Below are positions 34,925-47,143 of a DNA stretch of 64,000 bases, piece after piece. The stretch covers positions 1 through 64,000 of the forward strand of contig JAZDSV010000064.1 in NCBI GenBank assembly GCA_036784855.1. The letters are read 5' to 3'. The DNA comes from Aphelidium insulamus (lineage: Eukaryota > Aphelidiomycota > Aphelidea > Aphelidiaceae). Every line of letters begins with the position of its first letter. Positions within the stretch are counted from its first letter, which is position 1. Made by a program: the position numbers and the translations under genes. The notes under the pieces were generated by a model. That model saw only the letters and a list, made by a program, of their open reading frames with translations, had not been told where the DNA came from and ran no database searches.

Positions 34925-37900
34925 CTAGGCCAAGTACGCTGCCGGGCTTCCCGTCAACAATCCCTCCAACTCGTCCAAGTGCTGCGCGGTGAATCGGCCC
35001 CGCTTGGCCACAGAGCTTACTCGGAACCCGGACGGTGTGGCTGCAGAGCGGTAGGCTTCGGCGTGCGCTACAGAACGGTCATAGATCTCGCAATAGTCTT
35101 CACGCTGTCCAACCACGTCCTCCACCCAGCGGTCTTGGTGCGTGCGCCGAAATTCCGCGAATGTATTCTGAATCGTGGACTGGATGGAGCGGTTTTTGGC
35201 GCCAGTGCGGATTCGAGAATGGACGCGGCTACAAATTACACGTCAATATACTATATGACTTTCGCAGTTAAACAAGGCACTCACGCCAAAGACACTAAAA
35301 CATCCGGCATCCAGGGCGGGATATCGTATGGGTACGCCAGCACTAGAGCACACAAGCCCAACACTCCACCATGTTTCAGTGCGTGACTGCCGGCGCTCTC
35401 GAGCATCAAATTTGACTGAGCGATCCAGTCGTCAAAGAGCTGCCTGAGAGCTTGAATTCGGCCTTCGTTCATCGCGTCATTGCAGCGCACCACTCCACTC
35501 ATTGTTAACCCGGCCAACTGCCGAACTTCCAAAATCTCGTCTTTCAGCAGTCTCTGCACCATCAACGATACGCAGGCAGCTCCAGTGTCGGCCGCTGTAC
35601 GCTGAGCAGCTCCGTCGAGATATGGCATCGTTTCATTCAGAGAAAATAAGTGTCGAAATAGAAACACCTGCAGTATAGCCAGTGCTTTCAACTTTTGTTT
35701 CTTTGCTCGGTCAGTGTCACCGGCGCGATCCAGTACAGATGCGCCGGGGCGAAACACATGATTGTCTAGTGCATCCAACGTGATTGATATCTGCTCTCCT
35801 TCCTGAAAACGCTTTAATGGGGCAAAATAGACACACTGGCGTCAAAAAATACCTCGTACGAGAGTGCGTGCTCTGGAAACGAAGACAACACCACGCTGGT
35901 GAGCATATTCATCTCTTGCTCCACAAATGCACTCATGTTGAACACATCAACCAGAAATGGCGCCTTGGAGCCCTCGCTACTCAACAGCAGCGGCATAATC
36001 AGATATGGACGGCCGCTGGAGAACCCTTCAACCAGCCAGTGTAACACTGCAATATTAGACTTCGTCAACTACGCCATGCATGCAAGCTTGCCTGTTCTCG
36101 CAAGTCGACCGTATGAAGACGACTGCACAATCAATTCTAGAGGCTGCGCGGCAACATCCGACTTCGATTTGATAATGTCGTGCTCCAGTGTTTCACGTTC
36201 CGCGCGTAGGCGGTCGATTACTGCCTTCATCCACGACAGCGTACGCTCAGTTGGTGGTCGTTGAAGAGATGCTAGTTGCGACGAGGCAGTTCCATCAGCC
36301 TTCATCGACTGCACCAGGTCCATAGACGTCCGTGTACCAATAACCAGGCATGGCGCTGACTGAGTACAGAGAGCCTTCCACAGTGCTGAGCCCACCAGCT
36401 CGCGAACTTGTTTATACGTATGAGCCAATTTACCCATGCAGATGCCAACAATTTGGTCGACGATTGCACGCGGGCACCGCCAGCCGAAAGCCCCCAGCAC
36501 AGAGCAGTAGAGAAACAGGCGTTTGGACTGCGCAAACGTCGATTCTTCCGTGGTTGCGCTTTGCTCATTATCCTCCATTAGCAATGAGAGAAGCGGGGCA
36601 AGGCGGCGAGGATCTCGGCGTTCCTACATAATTGATGAGGGAGGATCAACAGCTACTGCTACGTACACAAGTGGAATGGACAAATGAATCCCAGAATGTC
36701 AGAGTCTCGGGGGTAACGGATTTGAGGCATTGCCGAATCAGTGGCAAGGTCCAGGCCCACGCACGCTCCTGCTTGTTTGCGGGCCAGTGTTTCAGTGCAC
36801 GCACCAGACCTGAAAAGAATTCCGACAGAAAACGGTGATGACATTTCTCTTTTGGCGACGCAGACAGCTTTTCCAAGGTGGGTGCCAGAATCGTGTACAG
36901 AATAGAGTCAGAGTATAGCTGGAAATAGCCTTTGTAAAAGCGCATTGTACTTTTGGAAAACACTTCTTCTGCCATGGCAGATTCGGATACAATCTTTCGA
37001 TACTGTTCACCGCCGCCGCTGAACATTGGAGTACTCTCCAACGCATTGTATTCCAGTAACTTGTTCCAAAAGTCCACGGAGCCCAGGAACGTTTGAATTT
37101 GCTTGGAGGTGTCGCCGGAATAGTTATCGTTGGCATCGTCATCGGCAACCTTCCCGTGGTAACCTTTGCTCATCGTCGGCCAACACAGCCAACCTGCGTC
37201 GGGAGAATCGAAATATATCCTAGTTCAAAAATTAGAGTTATAAAAACGGCAAGCGCATACCTTTCTGTTTGATCAAATTCATCCATTTGCTTTATCAAAG
37301 TAGATGCGGGGTAAAGCGATTTAGCGCAAAGAGACTTTGGTGCCTGAATCTTTTGAAAATACAAGCACCGTGACAATGACACCAATGCGACCTTTCTTAA
37401 TGGAAGCACTTCACTGGTCGACATCGTGGCAAATAGCTTCACCACATCGGCGCGCAGCGGCAAGTCAGCTCGATTTAGTAACTCTAAAAAGTTGCAAATA
37501 AGCAACAATGTTTTCCAGTCATTTTCTGGCACGGATTCGCTCCGCGCAAGAAGCGCAGTTATCATCGAGCTATACTCTTTGACTTTGACCTCTCCTCGTC
37601 GATCTAATTTTTCATTCATTGCTTCCCACTCGAATCCTCGTGGCAATGTTGATTTGCTGGCCACAAAGTCAAAAAAAGTCTTTGGGACATTGACACGCAG
37701 AGATAGCACGCCAAGACGGAGTAGAAACTCCATGAACACGTTTCGTGCCATTGTTTGAATTGATGGCTATGTCCATCAGATGAAGACACTAATAAGATCA
37801 ACCCACTTGCCTTGTCTATACCGTGGACATCACATAATGCAAGCATAAATGGCGAGGCGAACTTGAGCTGTCGTTGACATATAGTAGAGAACGGCGAAGT

Positions 37901-40900
37901 AGTCAGCAGATACAGAGCACCCTTAATTCTGGACAGAATTGTAGCGTCATCTTTGCATTCCGCCAGTTTAGCAACCGCGTTGTTGAGGAGAGCCAAAAGG
38001 GCGCGCAACATTGCGGGCCGTAACCAGGCATGCGATCTCAACGATTCATTTAGGCTAGATTGAGCATGACTATGGCATTGATTAGGGAGGCATTTTCGTA
38101 GTGCATCTGACTTACGCGCGAACTTTGGCATATGGAGAAACACTAAGTTGCAACAAGTCATCAACCAATAAGCGAATCAAGCTTTGTGAAGTGAGCGGGC
38201 TGTCACGGGGAATGTTGTTGGCATTGAATTTTAGTCGCGCCAGATGCATCATATACAGCCGATTCAGCAACAAGTATCGCGGGGCCAATTTCACGGCACT
38301 ATGATCAGTATGAATCTTCATCATGGATTTAGTGTACAAATGGCCGCGTAGAAAACCGTCGTGCTTCCCACGAGTGATGCCTCTGTTGCACAAAAGCTGC
38401 CGGATTGATGCACTCAGTATTCGAATACTTTCAACATCGTCTTCCCATCGAGATTTGAAAAACGTGTGCGTATCATGGAGCAGAGAACCCAGTGTAGACC
38501 GAATTCGGCAAACGGCAGCAAACTCGGCAGTGCCGAATGAAAACAGATATCCGGCGCTTATCGGATTGCGTCCAGGAATCACAGCCGGAGCATCATCACC
38601 GTCTTCCTCGTCGTCATCTCCATCTGCAGCGGCTTCTTCCTCATCGTATCTTTCTTCATCATCCAGTGCAGCGCTGTCAATTGTTCCGCCATTTGCGTTG
38701 GGGTTGTGGTCTCCAGCGAACTTGGCCATCCCCTTGATCAAATCTTTCAACAGCGTCAACGATTTGCAAAGCCTGTATCGATCGCTGACATCCAATTGGT
38801 CGCTACGATGCTCAGTGATTACTGCGCTGATCTCTGTCGCCGCAACCTCTGTCCACTGCTGTAGCAGTTGCATAGCTGCAATTTTGCATGCATCATCAGG
38901 TTGACGCCACCGAGGCTTCAATGCCTCCGTAGGCGAATTCGAATTCCTTTCAAACGGCGTCACTCCCCACCAAGATGATTCTTTTGACATATCATCGTTG
39001 CTAGTGCCTGGCCCCGAAAAACTTCGAAACTCAGTCAAGTACGTTCCGCTCAGTCCCGCCAACATGGATGCAACGGCGGCCGAGACAAGTTTGTAAACTG
39101 GACGAGCGTGCACTGCTTGCCACAAGTCGGTGAGCAAGTTTAACACTGAACGACATAGTTCAGCGCTAGGATGCAGGTACGCAACACAATCGACCATAAT
39201 GGACAAGTACCACACGATCGCCAAGTCTTTGGAGTCATTGGATCCCATTGTCTCGGTTTGCCGGTGTGACGACTGGATCTGGGACGACACCGAGCCGGCC
39301 CCATGTTCCAACTCGATTCGAATCTTTCTCATGCAGGTTGTCAACAAGACGGGGCCAGCAGTTTCGGGCCAAGTCCGCATCATTATTCCCGCCAGCGACG
39401 ATACGACATACGTTGCCTCAGTTACAACGGATACAGAGATAAAGTCGTTCAGCGCCTCAAGAACAAGATTGAACAGTCGTGGCTGCAGCTGACAGAACAG
39501 GGTATCGGCCAGGAATATCAGTGCGTATGTCACATTGGATTCAGGCGAGCTGTCCGATGCATTGACAGGCAAGTGATGCAACAGCACAAATGTTCGCGAA
39601 AACACCTCTAGGAGCCAGGACTCGAACGAACATGTCAGCTCCTTGATGGCAGGCCCGTGCGTATCTGCATCCAAAGCGTCGCTATCCTCCAGTTCGTAAA
39701 TCGGAATCATCGTGCACAGTTTTGCGTAAAACATGTAGGTCGAAAAAGACTTGCTTGGATCGTTCATGTCGATTCCAGGCAAAGTTGACCAGAGCAGAGC
39801 GTTGAGATGCGTCACGCCCGATGGAAAGTTTTTCCGGTGTATCAGCGGGTAGGAAAGCTGGACAAGCGCCTGCAAACTCGATGTCATCCGATAAATCTGG
39901 GCAAATTAGTCATAACACGGGCTCAAATACGTTATGCTTCACCTCCGTTACAGCCTCCAGGCTGGTGTGTACGACATCCAGAATTTGTGGCAAGACGGAG
40001 TTTGCATGAATCCACGCAAGTTTTGACAGCGCGGCATGGCTCACGGTAACACTAATTGGTTTACATGTCTGTATCACGAGAAAGAACAAAAATCTACCTA
40101 GTGATATCCTTGCCAAACATTGCTAGCAACAACGGCGGACGCAAAATACATGCAAGCCTCTCACGGCATTTCGCGTCCATGAACAGAGAGCTCGGCCACG
40201 GGGCACTGCCTGATGCTTCCCAGTTGATCCTGTCCAAAGCGACTTGGGCAACAAATTGAACAAACTTCACCAACCGCGTGGTCCATCGCCCGGCATTCGA
40301 AGGATGGAAAAAGCTCTCGATAGCGTCAATGAGTCGTGCCAATGAGTCCAATGAGGATGGTTGATCTACTCGGAATATGACACTCACGAAAACAATTTTA
40401 GACGTGAACTGAATTTACCGTGAGAAGATGCCTTTTCCGGATAGATGGAGTAAACAATCAGCTTGGCCAGCATGTGGAACTTGTCTGCCCGCTTACGGAA
40501 GCACGAAGTATTCAACACCGAGTCATCAATGCTTTTGAGCGCTCCATTATTGGACATGTGACCGCTGGACAGCGATGTTTTTGAGCCGACAACCACTCCA
40601 CCCTGACTATTTTCAGAAAGACCGGCACCAATGGGCAATTCCATTAGCTTTAAGCCGGCGTCAAACACGAAGCTGATACGTTACCGATATGCTAGCTACA
40701 GAAAATTACAATCTGTACGCACACTAGTTGCTCGCGGCTAAATCGAAAGCTGCCGTAGTTGTCTCGAGCAAGCCGCGAAAACAAGTCAAGAAACGATATA
40801 TTCGTGGCGTTGAATGAAACTAGCGAAGACCAAAGGTGAAACATTTCATTCACCCAATAATTGTTACGCTGCGGGTACATGCTATAACGATTAGTAACTG

Positions 40901-41849
40901 AGAGACTGCTACTGCTGCTACTGGAGTTCAACTGACGGTGAAGTTTTCGTAGGCAGAAACAGAGTCATCGATCCAACGTGAGACAGCGTCGACGCCAAAT
41001 CATCATTACAGATGCACGGCAAGAACTCTGCCAGGATCTCGTCCGAAGCGTCCGCCGTAAAGAAACTGCATGAATATGAATGTAAACCATTTGAAGTGCG
41101 TGACACGGCGGAACTTGCCGCCGAACATGTGGTATCAGCCGCACAAGCGCTTGCATATGCTGCCTACAGCACCGGCATAATTAGCGGCTATGTAAAACCT
41201 CGTCACGATATTCAACATACACGTCGCCCATCATCAAGCGGCGCCGTCGCGGTGGCCGAAAAAACTGTCGCATCAGCAGCCACAGCGGCCGCCATTCCAC
41301 CACCACATCGCTCGCAGCACCAGCAGTCTCCTTCCTGCCAGCGAGGAAGCACAGAGTCAGCCAGAGGCAAAAAATCGGTTCATACACGAGCACAACGCAC
41401 TTTAGCAGAGCAATGAGTGCGTTGCAGTACAGCTCAATCTGCGCGCAGTCTACAATGGCCGCACTGCCGTCCGCCGCTTCCAGTGCCGTGCCAGTTGGCG
41501 GCGCAGTAGTAGTAGTAGTAGTAGTAGTAGTAGCAACTCTGCAGTGCACATGAAACAGCCGTGCGAGATAGTAGTGGATGAATGCGTCTCGCTGCGGCAC
41601 CGACAACGGGCACTTGAGGGCCGACATCCGCACTCGAAGCCGCTTGGTCACGGACGCGACCAGCGATACGTGCGTCAACGAGTCGGGCGAGTACAGCAGC
41701 TCCAGCAGTGCATCATATGAGTCGGGTTCCTTGCTGTCGGACTGTGCGGCCACAGCCGACGCTGGTGCGAGTGGCGCGAGCGGATACGGCAACAGCTCTG
41801 CTAAATTCATTGCGGCTTTATCAATCGGCGGTACAGGCCCCCATTCCAT
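34925..41849 (-). CDS. PSME4: Proteasome activator PA200/BLM10
   Basis: A very large HEAT-repeat protein (roughly 2000 residues) in many exons, the longest covering about 39887-38112. The start MEWGPVPPIDKAAMNLAELLPYPLAP and the block EWRPLWLLMRQFF, then FTADASDEILAEFLPCICNDD and LFLPT, follow the N-terminal pattern of BLM10/PSME4. The C-terminal exon has the conserved AKRGRFTAQHLDELEGLL just before the end. PA200 caps the 20S proteasome and promotes ubiquitin-independent degradation, including of acetylated histones. The chain ends SPAAYLA, whereas the family normally ends with a penultimate Tyr (HbYX). A (ACT)9-type codon run (41506-41533) encodes poly-Thr. Several exon joins in the first 800 bp are hand-fitted. 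Confidence 0.9.
41506..41533 (-). repeat. trinucleotide repeat encoding poly-Thr
   Basis: About nine tandem GTA/TAG units read as ACT codons on the coding strand of the PA200 gene, giving a nine-Thr tract near residue 110. This is likely length-polymorphic. Confidence 0.9.
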
Positions 41850-42059
41850 ACGCGCACCAGCCACATTTGAAAAAAATTCAAGTTGAATAACGCGCCCACA
41901 CGATGCACGGATGATTTTAGTTATCATTGACATTGATTTTATTTATGGTCGCAGACGCGGTGAGATGTTGTCGCGTTCTAGTATGCGATTTGAAGTTATG
42001 CAGAGGATGGGTTTTGGTAGATGGGTTTAAGCAACAAACTCAGACCAAATATTACCCAT

Positions 42060-42095
42060 TTTAATGACGCAACAATGTTTAATGACGCAACAATG
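42060..42095. repeat. 18-bp perfect tandem duplication (TTTAATGACGCAACAATG x2)
   Basis: Two identical adjacent copies. Each contains TGACGCAA, which resembles a bZIP (CRE/AP-1-type) site. It lies about 210 bp upstream of the PA200 start. Confidence 0.85.
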
Positions 42096-42691
42096 TCAGC
42101 GTTTAAGGCATGTCACTCTGACCAGGCCCTTTTATTCAAGTTTTATTATCGCCTTCTTTGGTGCAGAAGCACATCAATGGGCGCGCTTTGTCCTGGCCGC
42201 AATTGCATCCGTGCCAGTCTGCCAAGTTTATACCTTGCGCAATTAATGCATCAATGTCGAGAAGCCGTACGGCACTATCCTGGTGCCGACTCCTCGTGTA
42301 AGTAAACTTTGACATGCCGCCGATATCAAGCATTACAATACATAAATCCAGCAAAACCAAACCAATGTATAACGCCAGCGGGTGCATGCAACTTGTGATG
42401 ATTATCGATGATAACTCAATAATGACGGTATCGAGCGATTGTCATGGTTTGGTGACGTTAGCGCAGATCTACAGCAAATGGCGCCAGTGTATTATCCCAA
42501 CAATATGTAACTAGCATATTCAACAGAATATTGTCGCACAGCTCGTATTAGGTGCTGCAACTTCTATCCGCGGCGCTATATGTAGCGCACTATATTGCGA
42601 TATGTAATCGTAGCTGCTGCTGGTTGCACGCATTATTGATGATAGCTGTATGGTGTCACAAACGTTCGAACGGCCGTTTTAAACACTCAAC

Positions 42692-42770
42692 GCTCATTGG
42701 TAGTTTAAACGCTGGCTTCTCATTGGTAGTTTAAAGTTTTAAACTCTGGCTTCTGATTGGTAGTTTAAAC
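42692..42770. repeat. three ATTGGTAGTTTAAA(C) units
   Basis: Three spaced copies of ATTGGTAGTTTAAA, each preceded by GGCTTCT or CGCTC. ATTGG is a reverse CCAAT box, and GTTTAAAC is a palindrome. The spacing is about 26-34 bp. They are likely promoter elements or a degenerate minisatellite. Confidence 0.8.
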
Positions 42771-42841
42771 CGGTGCCGATATGATTTGACGGCCGCGGTA
42801 CAGGGATTGGGAGGCAACACTGATTATTCACTGCTTCGACT

Positions 42842-42886
42842 TTGCACTTGCACTTGCTCTTTTGCACTTGCACTTGCACTTGCACT
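42842..42886. repeat. TTGCAC hexamer array
   Basis: Seven near-perfect TTGCAC units, interrupted once by TCT. Read on the other strand they give GTGCAA repeats. Confidence 0.85.
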
Positions 42887-43088
42887 GCTATCTTCTGCCA
42901 ACTTGAAGATGCCCAGCTCAGTCCTTAACTCCAGCTGTCTCTACAGAGGATACCAATAGTCAGGATAGTACTTCTATCCCCGAATACCGGCAGTATCTCA
43001 GAGAAATAACATGGCGTCACCGTGGAACATTGCATGACGCAGGTGTAAGCTAGATAGTGCTAGACGAGAAAAGTGCAGTGTGTTGTCG

Positions 43089-43132
43089 ATACCAAGAATA
43101 GACTACATTTATACCAAGAATAGACTACATAT
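43089..43132. repeat. 22-bp tandem pair
   Basis: Two adjacent copies of a 22-bp unit starting ATACCAAGAATAGACTACAT, about 450 bp upstream of the USP start codon. Confidence 0.8.
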
Positions 43133-43580
43133 TTTACTACTGGGTAGCAAAATGTGTGCATGACACTATGCACACGTAACAGCCGTATAATAGCGCCGTA
43201 CTGGCTAGCACAACTCTGACGCCGATGATTGGCTGGGCATGTGGCTAGATAGTTCCGTGTGGGAGAGTAGCACAATCGTGGCGGGTATAGTATATATCCG
43301 TATACATATGTACGTGAAATCGGTTCGGATATTGCTGCTGTGTACCGCGCTTGAACGCATCCGTGGTGCGCCGACTGGACGTAACCTGGGGGAACAAGGA
43401 GACGCGTGTGACACCATACTGGCATCGACAACATATGACCTTCATGACTGGACGACAAGTCAAATTAATGGTGATGGGCGCGACAACGAGGCACCGGCGC
43501 ATAGCAGGGACAATTGCAGAGAACCTCGCGAGCTGCTATGCCACTGGACTCAATCGCTTGCGGAAGCGACCATTAAACAC

Positions 43581-45034
43581 ATGAGCAACATTGGCTGGAT
43601 TCCCGCCGTGTCCTGCCGTGGTTCAAATCTCGTGAAAGTGGCATCAGCTCACGTGTGCGCTCCCTGGAGTCTCCCCAACTTTGATCAATTGAAAGCGGCA
43701 GCAGCCTCCCGTCAGAATATAGCTGCACGCCAAACGCAAAGCAGTTCGGAGTCGAGCTACATTGGATTGAAGAATCAAGGCGCAACGTGTTACTTGAATT
43801 CGATGCTTCAGTCGCTGTACTGCATACCGTCATTTCGCAAAGCTGTGTTCCAAATACCTACGCTCAACGAGGTTCCCACAGAGTGCCCCGCTCTTGCTCT
43901 GCAACGCCTCTTTTATAAGCTTCAACATTCGGAGGCACCGGCAGTTGGTATTAAGAACACCGTTTGAAATGGATACCCAAATAACTTTTTTAGATACGTG
44001 CGAGCTGACACGATCTTTCGGCTGGAGCTCCTATGAAACCAGTGTGCAGCGTGACGTGCAAGAGTTCAATCGGGTGCTGCTGGACAGCCTCGAGCCTGCA
44101 ATGAAGGTGAACTTCACGTTGTAGTCATTGTGTTAGTCTTTAACTTACTACTAGGATACTGCTGTAGATGGAGAGATAAAGCGGATATTTGGCGGTGAGA
44201 TGGAAAGCCGGATAAGCTGTCTAAATGTGGACTACAAGTCAGCACGAAGGGAGTTGTTTTGCGGTAAGCTCTGATTACAGGAATGAAGTCCATCAAATCA
44301 AAAATAATTCTGCGCAGACATTCAGTTAGATGTGAAAGGGAAAGCATCTTTAAAGAAGTCATTCGAGTCTTACGTTGCGCCGGAACGACTCGACGGTGAA
44401 AACAAGTATGATGCTGATGAATTCGGCTTGCAGGAGGCGGAAAAGTGTGTACGGTTTACAAAATTTCCTCCCGTTTTGCACCTGCACCTAAAACGTTTCG
44501 AGTATGACTTTCAGTCCGGCAGAATGATCAAGGTGGAGACATCATTTTAATTTTCCGTATAAGCTTCTGACTTTTAAAGATCACTGATCACTTTGAGTAC
44601 CCGGAACGGATTGATTTGAGCCCCTTTATGAATGATGATGAAAATGAAGACAACATTCAAGCACAGATATACCATCTTCATGGGTGCGTTGATCGTAAAC
44701 ATTAATAGCGTTACCTATATGTCTTTATAGTGCACTAATTCATGTTGGCGATTGTGCCGGCGGTCACTACTATGCTTTCCTGAAGCCAAACAAGGGCGGA
44801 AAGTGGTTTCGATTTAATGACGCCCAAGTATCCGTGGCAACTGAAACAGATGTTTTCGACAGCAACTTTGGCAGAAAAGCTTGGTGTTCAATAATGCCAC
44901 GGACTGGCAGCTATAGAAGCTATTGCTCTACGGCGTACATGCTGGTGTACATTCGAGAGTCAGATCTGGATAGCACTCTGGAACCCGTGCTTTTGAGTGA
45001 TATTCCCTTGCACCTACGTGAGAAATGCTTATGA
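43581..45034 (+). CDS. USP7-like deubiquitinase reduced to the catalytic domain
   Basis: Six exons (43581-43947, 43994-44106, 44155-44263, 44318-44532, 44580-44683, 44731-45034) give 403 residues. The Cys box is YIGLKNQGATCYLNSMLQSL. VQRDVQEFNRVLLDSLE, FESYVAPERLDGENKYDA, FPPVLHLHLKRFEYDF and the His box VGDCAGGHYYAFLKP follow, with FNDAQV supplying the catalytic Asp and STAYMLVYIRES closing the fold. All triad residues are present, so it should be active. Motifs are closest to USP7/Ubp15. That family normally has an N-terminal MATH domain and five C-terminal ubiquitin-like domains; here about 65 unrelated residues precede the catalytic core and only about 25 follow it. It is a paralogue of the broken copy at 3.4-7.2 kb. 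Confidence 0.92.
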
Positions 45035-45314
45035 AGCATGAGGTAGCTACCATAACTAACGTAAACTGCAGTGATGCCGGATCATCGAGAGGATGTCGCG
45101 ATCGACGATCCCGGCGCGTTAGATCCTTTTTCACAAAACAGCCGCCGTGTGGCCAGCGAACGCGCGATAACGATAACCAGTAGACATTGCGCTTGGTAGA
45201 CTTTTTGCATATTTGACTTTCAAAGAAAGGAGATGCAAGCAAGCCAGTGATTGGGTGACAAGGAGCGCGTTGGTAAGCCACAACCTCTTCCAAAAAGTTT
45301 TGCAACTTGCCGGA

Positions 45315-47024
45315 ATGAACGCGAAATGCACCACTGTGGCAGTCTTGCTGTTGTTCTCGGTCATTTGCGCAACTGTTGTCCGCGGTACGCCGCCCGGCGG
45401 GCGAGCCTGCGCTGCTGATGGAATTTGTCCGTATCTTGCGAATCGCAATCCCCAGACGCGGCCCGACAATGAACTTCCAACCTCGTCGGCCCATCTAAAT
45501 GTCCTCTTTGCACATGGTCAGTTAATGCAAACAGCCAGCATGTTGGCACGCTTTCCGAGTGCTTTTCTAGTCGGAGGTAAAATTTGCCCAGAATTGCCAC
45601 ACGTCCGTGCCAGTACCCCCTTTGGACACTTGGAATTCACCAGCGAGATTACAAAGCGATTGACGGCAGTGGCGCAAGGAGATCGTGGCGTACTTACTCT
45701 GTGGATGGGCGCGTACCCGGTGTTCTACGTGGCGACGCGTGACGCTCGTGAACGCATGATTGCCGAGAAGCACATTGGCAATACCGATGCTGCGACGGCA
45801 CGTAAACTGGCGATATTAATGGGAAACAATCGCGTGATGCGGTTCTTCCCCGCCTTTCAGCCAATTATATCTGAAATGTACAAGCAGCAGCGCACGCATC
45901 TTGTGCAGAGGTTTGATCACGATGCCGCGGCCCGCGTGCCCAAGCTCTTTTTGATCATTGGCCCATTTCTTGAAGGGAAACAAGGCAAAACAGAAAGTAT
46001 CCGCAAATTAATTACCGAATTGGTGCTTGAAACCAGCAGCTCAATGCTTGGCCTGACTGACTGGCCGCTTCAGAATTTGCTTAAAACTGACATCTATGCT
46101 GCTGCCATCGAGAATGTGGCACACTATGGCATATCGGAGCCGGCGAACCGAGAATTCGAAGTTGTGCTCTACAATCTATTCACCACAGTCCTGGCGAATA
46201 ATTTCAAGCAAATTGCAAGTGCGGACCCGGCTAAAAACCTGGTCCGCATGTTGTTTGCATCGCACGGAGTAGACTTTCCCGCCAACATGGATGAATTCAA
46301 CGCCATAGCCGAAACAAAACGGTACAATATTGCAATGACATTTGCGTCGATAGGGCTCGGAGCCAAGGTTCACTCGACCATCAACACTCTCGACTGGGCG
46401 GTGGCACGATTGCTTCATAGTGGCACCGAGTTGGTACGGCTGACTAAAATCGTGCGACAAGTATCATTACATAAATTGGGTGAAGCGTCTTCCTATAACA
46501 TGGACGGCCCACTGGTTGAAGTGGCCAAGTGGGTAGGCTACAATGTTTTCTTGAATCCACCGTTTGGACACCAGTTTTTCATGGTGCCGGAGCCGCGCAC
46601 GGTTACGCTGAGTGATGGTGTCAAATTCACAATTCCTCAAGGCGGTGTTGTCATTGCCAATTACGGGGGCATTAATCGAGGCAATACGGAAATTAATAGC
46701 GCAGAAGATTTATATGCTAAACTGGAGGATTATCGTACGAAGACAACAATTGAAAGCCAAGACTTTGTGCACCTTCTTGTGCACAGCCAGTTAATTGCGT
46801 CATTTGGCGGAACAAAAAAGAGCGCTGAAAATGGATATTCGTCGCGCGTATGCCCGGCCGCCAAAACTTCACTCTACGAGCAGATGATATTCATCGCACT
46901 ACTGTTACACAACTATGATGTGCAAGGTTGGGGCATTTCAGTAGAGGAAGATGACACGCAGCATCCGTTGATCAGTCGCCAAAACGAGGGCTCAATGCGC
47001 ATAAGCGCACATGGAGCCACATGA
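45315..47024 (+). CDS. cytochrome P450-like haem-thiolate protein with signal peptide, intronless
   Basis: A 569-residue single exon in a region where almost all other genes have introns. Residues 1-23 form a cleavable-looking signal peptide (CTTVAVLLLFSVICATVVRG). The C-terminal motif NGYSSRVCPAAKTSLYEQ, with Cys513, resembles the P450 haem-ligand loop and L helix. PFGHQFFMVPEP and TIPQGGVVIANYGGINRG fit the beta-sheet region before it. No canonical ExxR pair or I-helix AGxDT was located, so the protein is an atypical P450, in the style of the CYP74/CYP8 isomerase-type relatives that do not need a reductase. A secreted or lumenal site is inferred from the signal. An in-frame extension to 45213 would put 34 residues before the signal and is less likely. 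Confidence 0.65.
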   Translation: MNAKCTTVAVLLLFSVICATVVRGTPPGGRACAADGICPYLANRNPQTRPDNELPTSSAHLNVLFAHGQLMQTASMLARFPSAFLVGGKICPELPHVRASTPFGHLEFTSEITKRLTAVAQGDRGVLTLWMGAYPVFYVATRDARERMIAEKHIGNTDAATARKLAILMGNNRVMRFFPAFQPIISEMYKQQRTHLVQRFDHDAAARVPKLFLIIGPFLEGKQGKTESIRKLITELVLETSSSMLGLTDWPLQNLLKTDIYAAAIENVAHYGISEPANREFEVVLYNLFTTVLANNFKQIASADPAKNLVRMLFASHGVDFPANMDEFNAIAETKRYNIAMTFASIGLGAKVHSTINTLDWAVARLLHSGTELVRLTKIVRQVSLHKLGEASSYNMDGPLVEVAKWVGYNVFLNPPFGHQFFMVPEPRTVTLSDGVKFTIPQGGVVIANYGGINRGNTEINSAEDLYAKLEDYRTKTTIESQDFVHLLVHSQLIASFGGTKKSAENGYSSRVCPAAKTSLYEQMIFIALLLHNYDVQGWGISVEEDDTQHPLISRQNEGSMRISAHGAT

Positions 47025-47143
47025 GGAGAACTCCGCCCGAGCAGCACCAAGACCCACAGAAATTCATCACAGAAATACACCATACTAGCGATACATACAT
47101 ACAAATTATCTTTTGTGGCAGTTCGGATCTCTGACAAAAACTC

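Larger units (their letters stand above)
41850..43580. other. 1.7-kb repeat-rich intergenic region
   Basis: The gap between PA200 (-) and the USP gene (+) has no convincing coding frame. It holds at least four families of short direct repeats, listed separately: an 18-bp tandem pair at 42060-42095, a CCAAT/GTTTAAAC triplet at 42692-42770, TTGCAC hexamers at 42842-42886 and a 22-bp tandem pair at 43089-43132. It is the longest gene-free stretch in the intact part of the window and must serve as a divergent promoter. Confidence 0.6.

Noticed and set aside
41060-41085. a 22-nt intron in the PA200 gene
   Set aside because: A 41-nt intron starting earlier keeps the frame and joins family motifs better.
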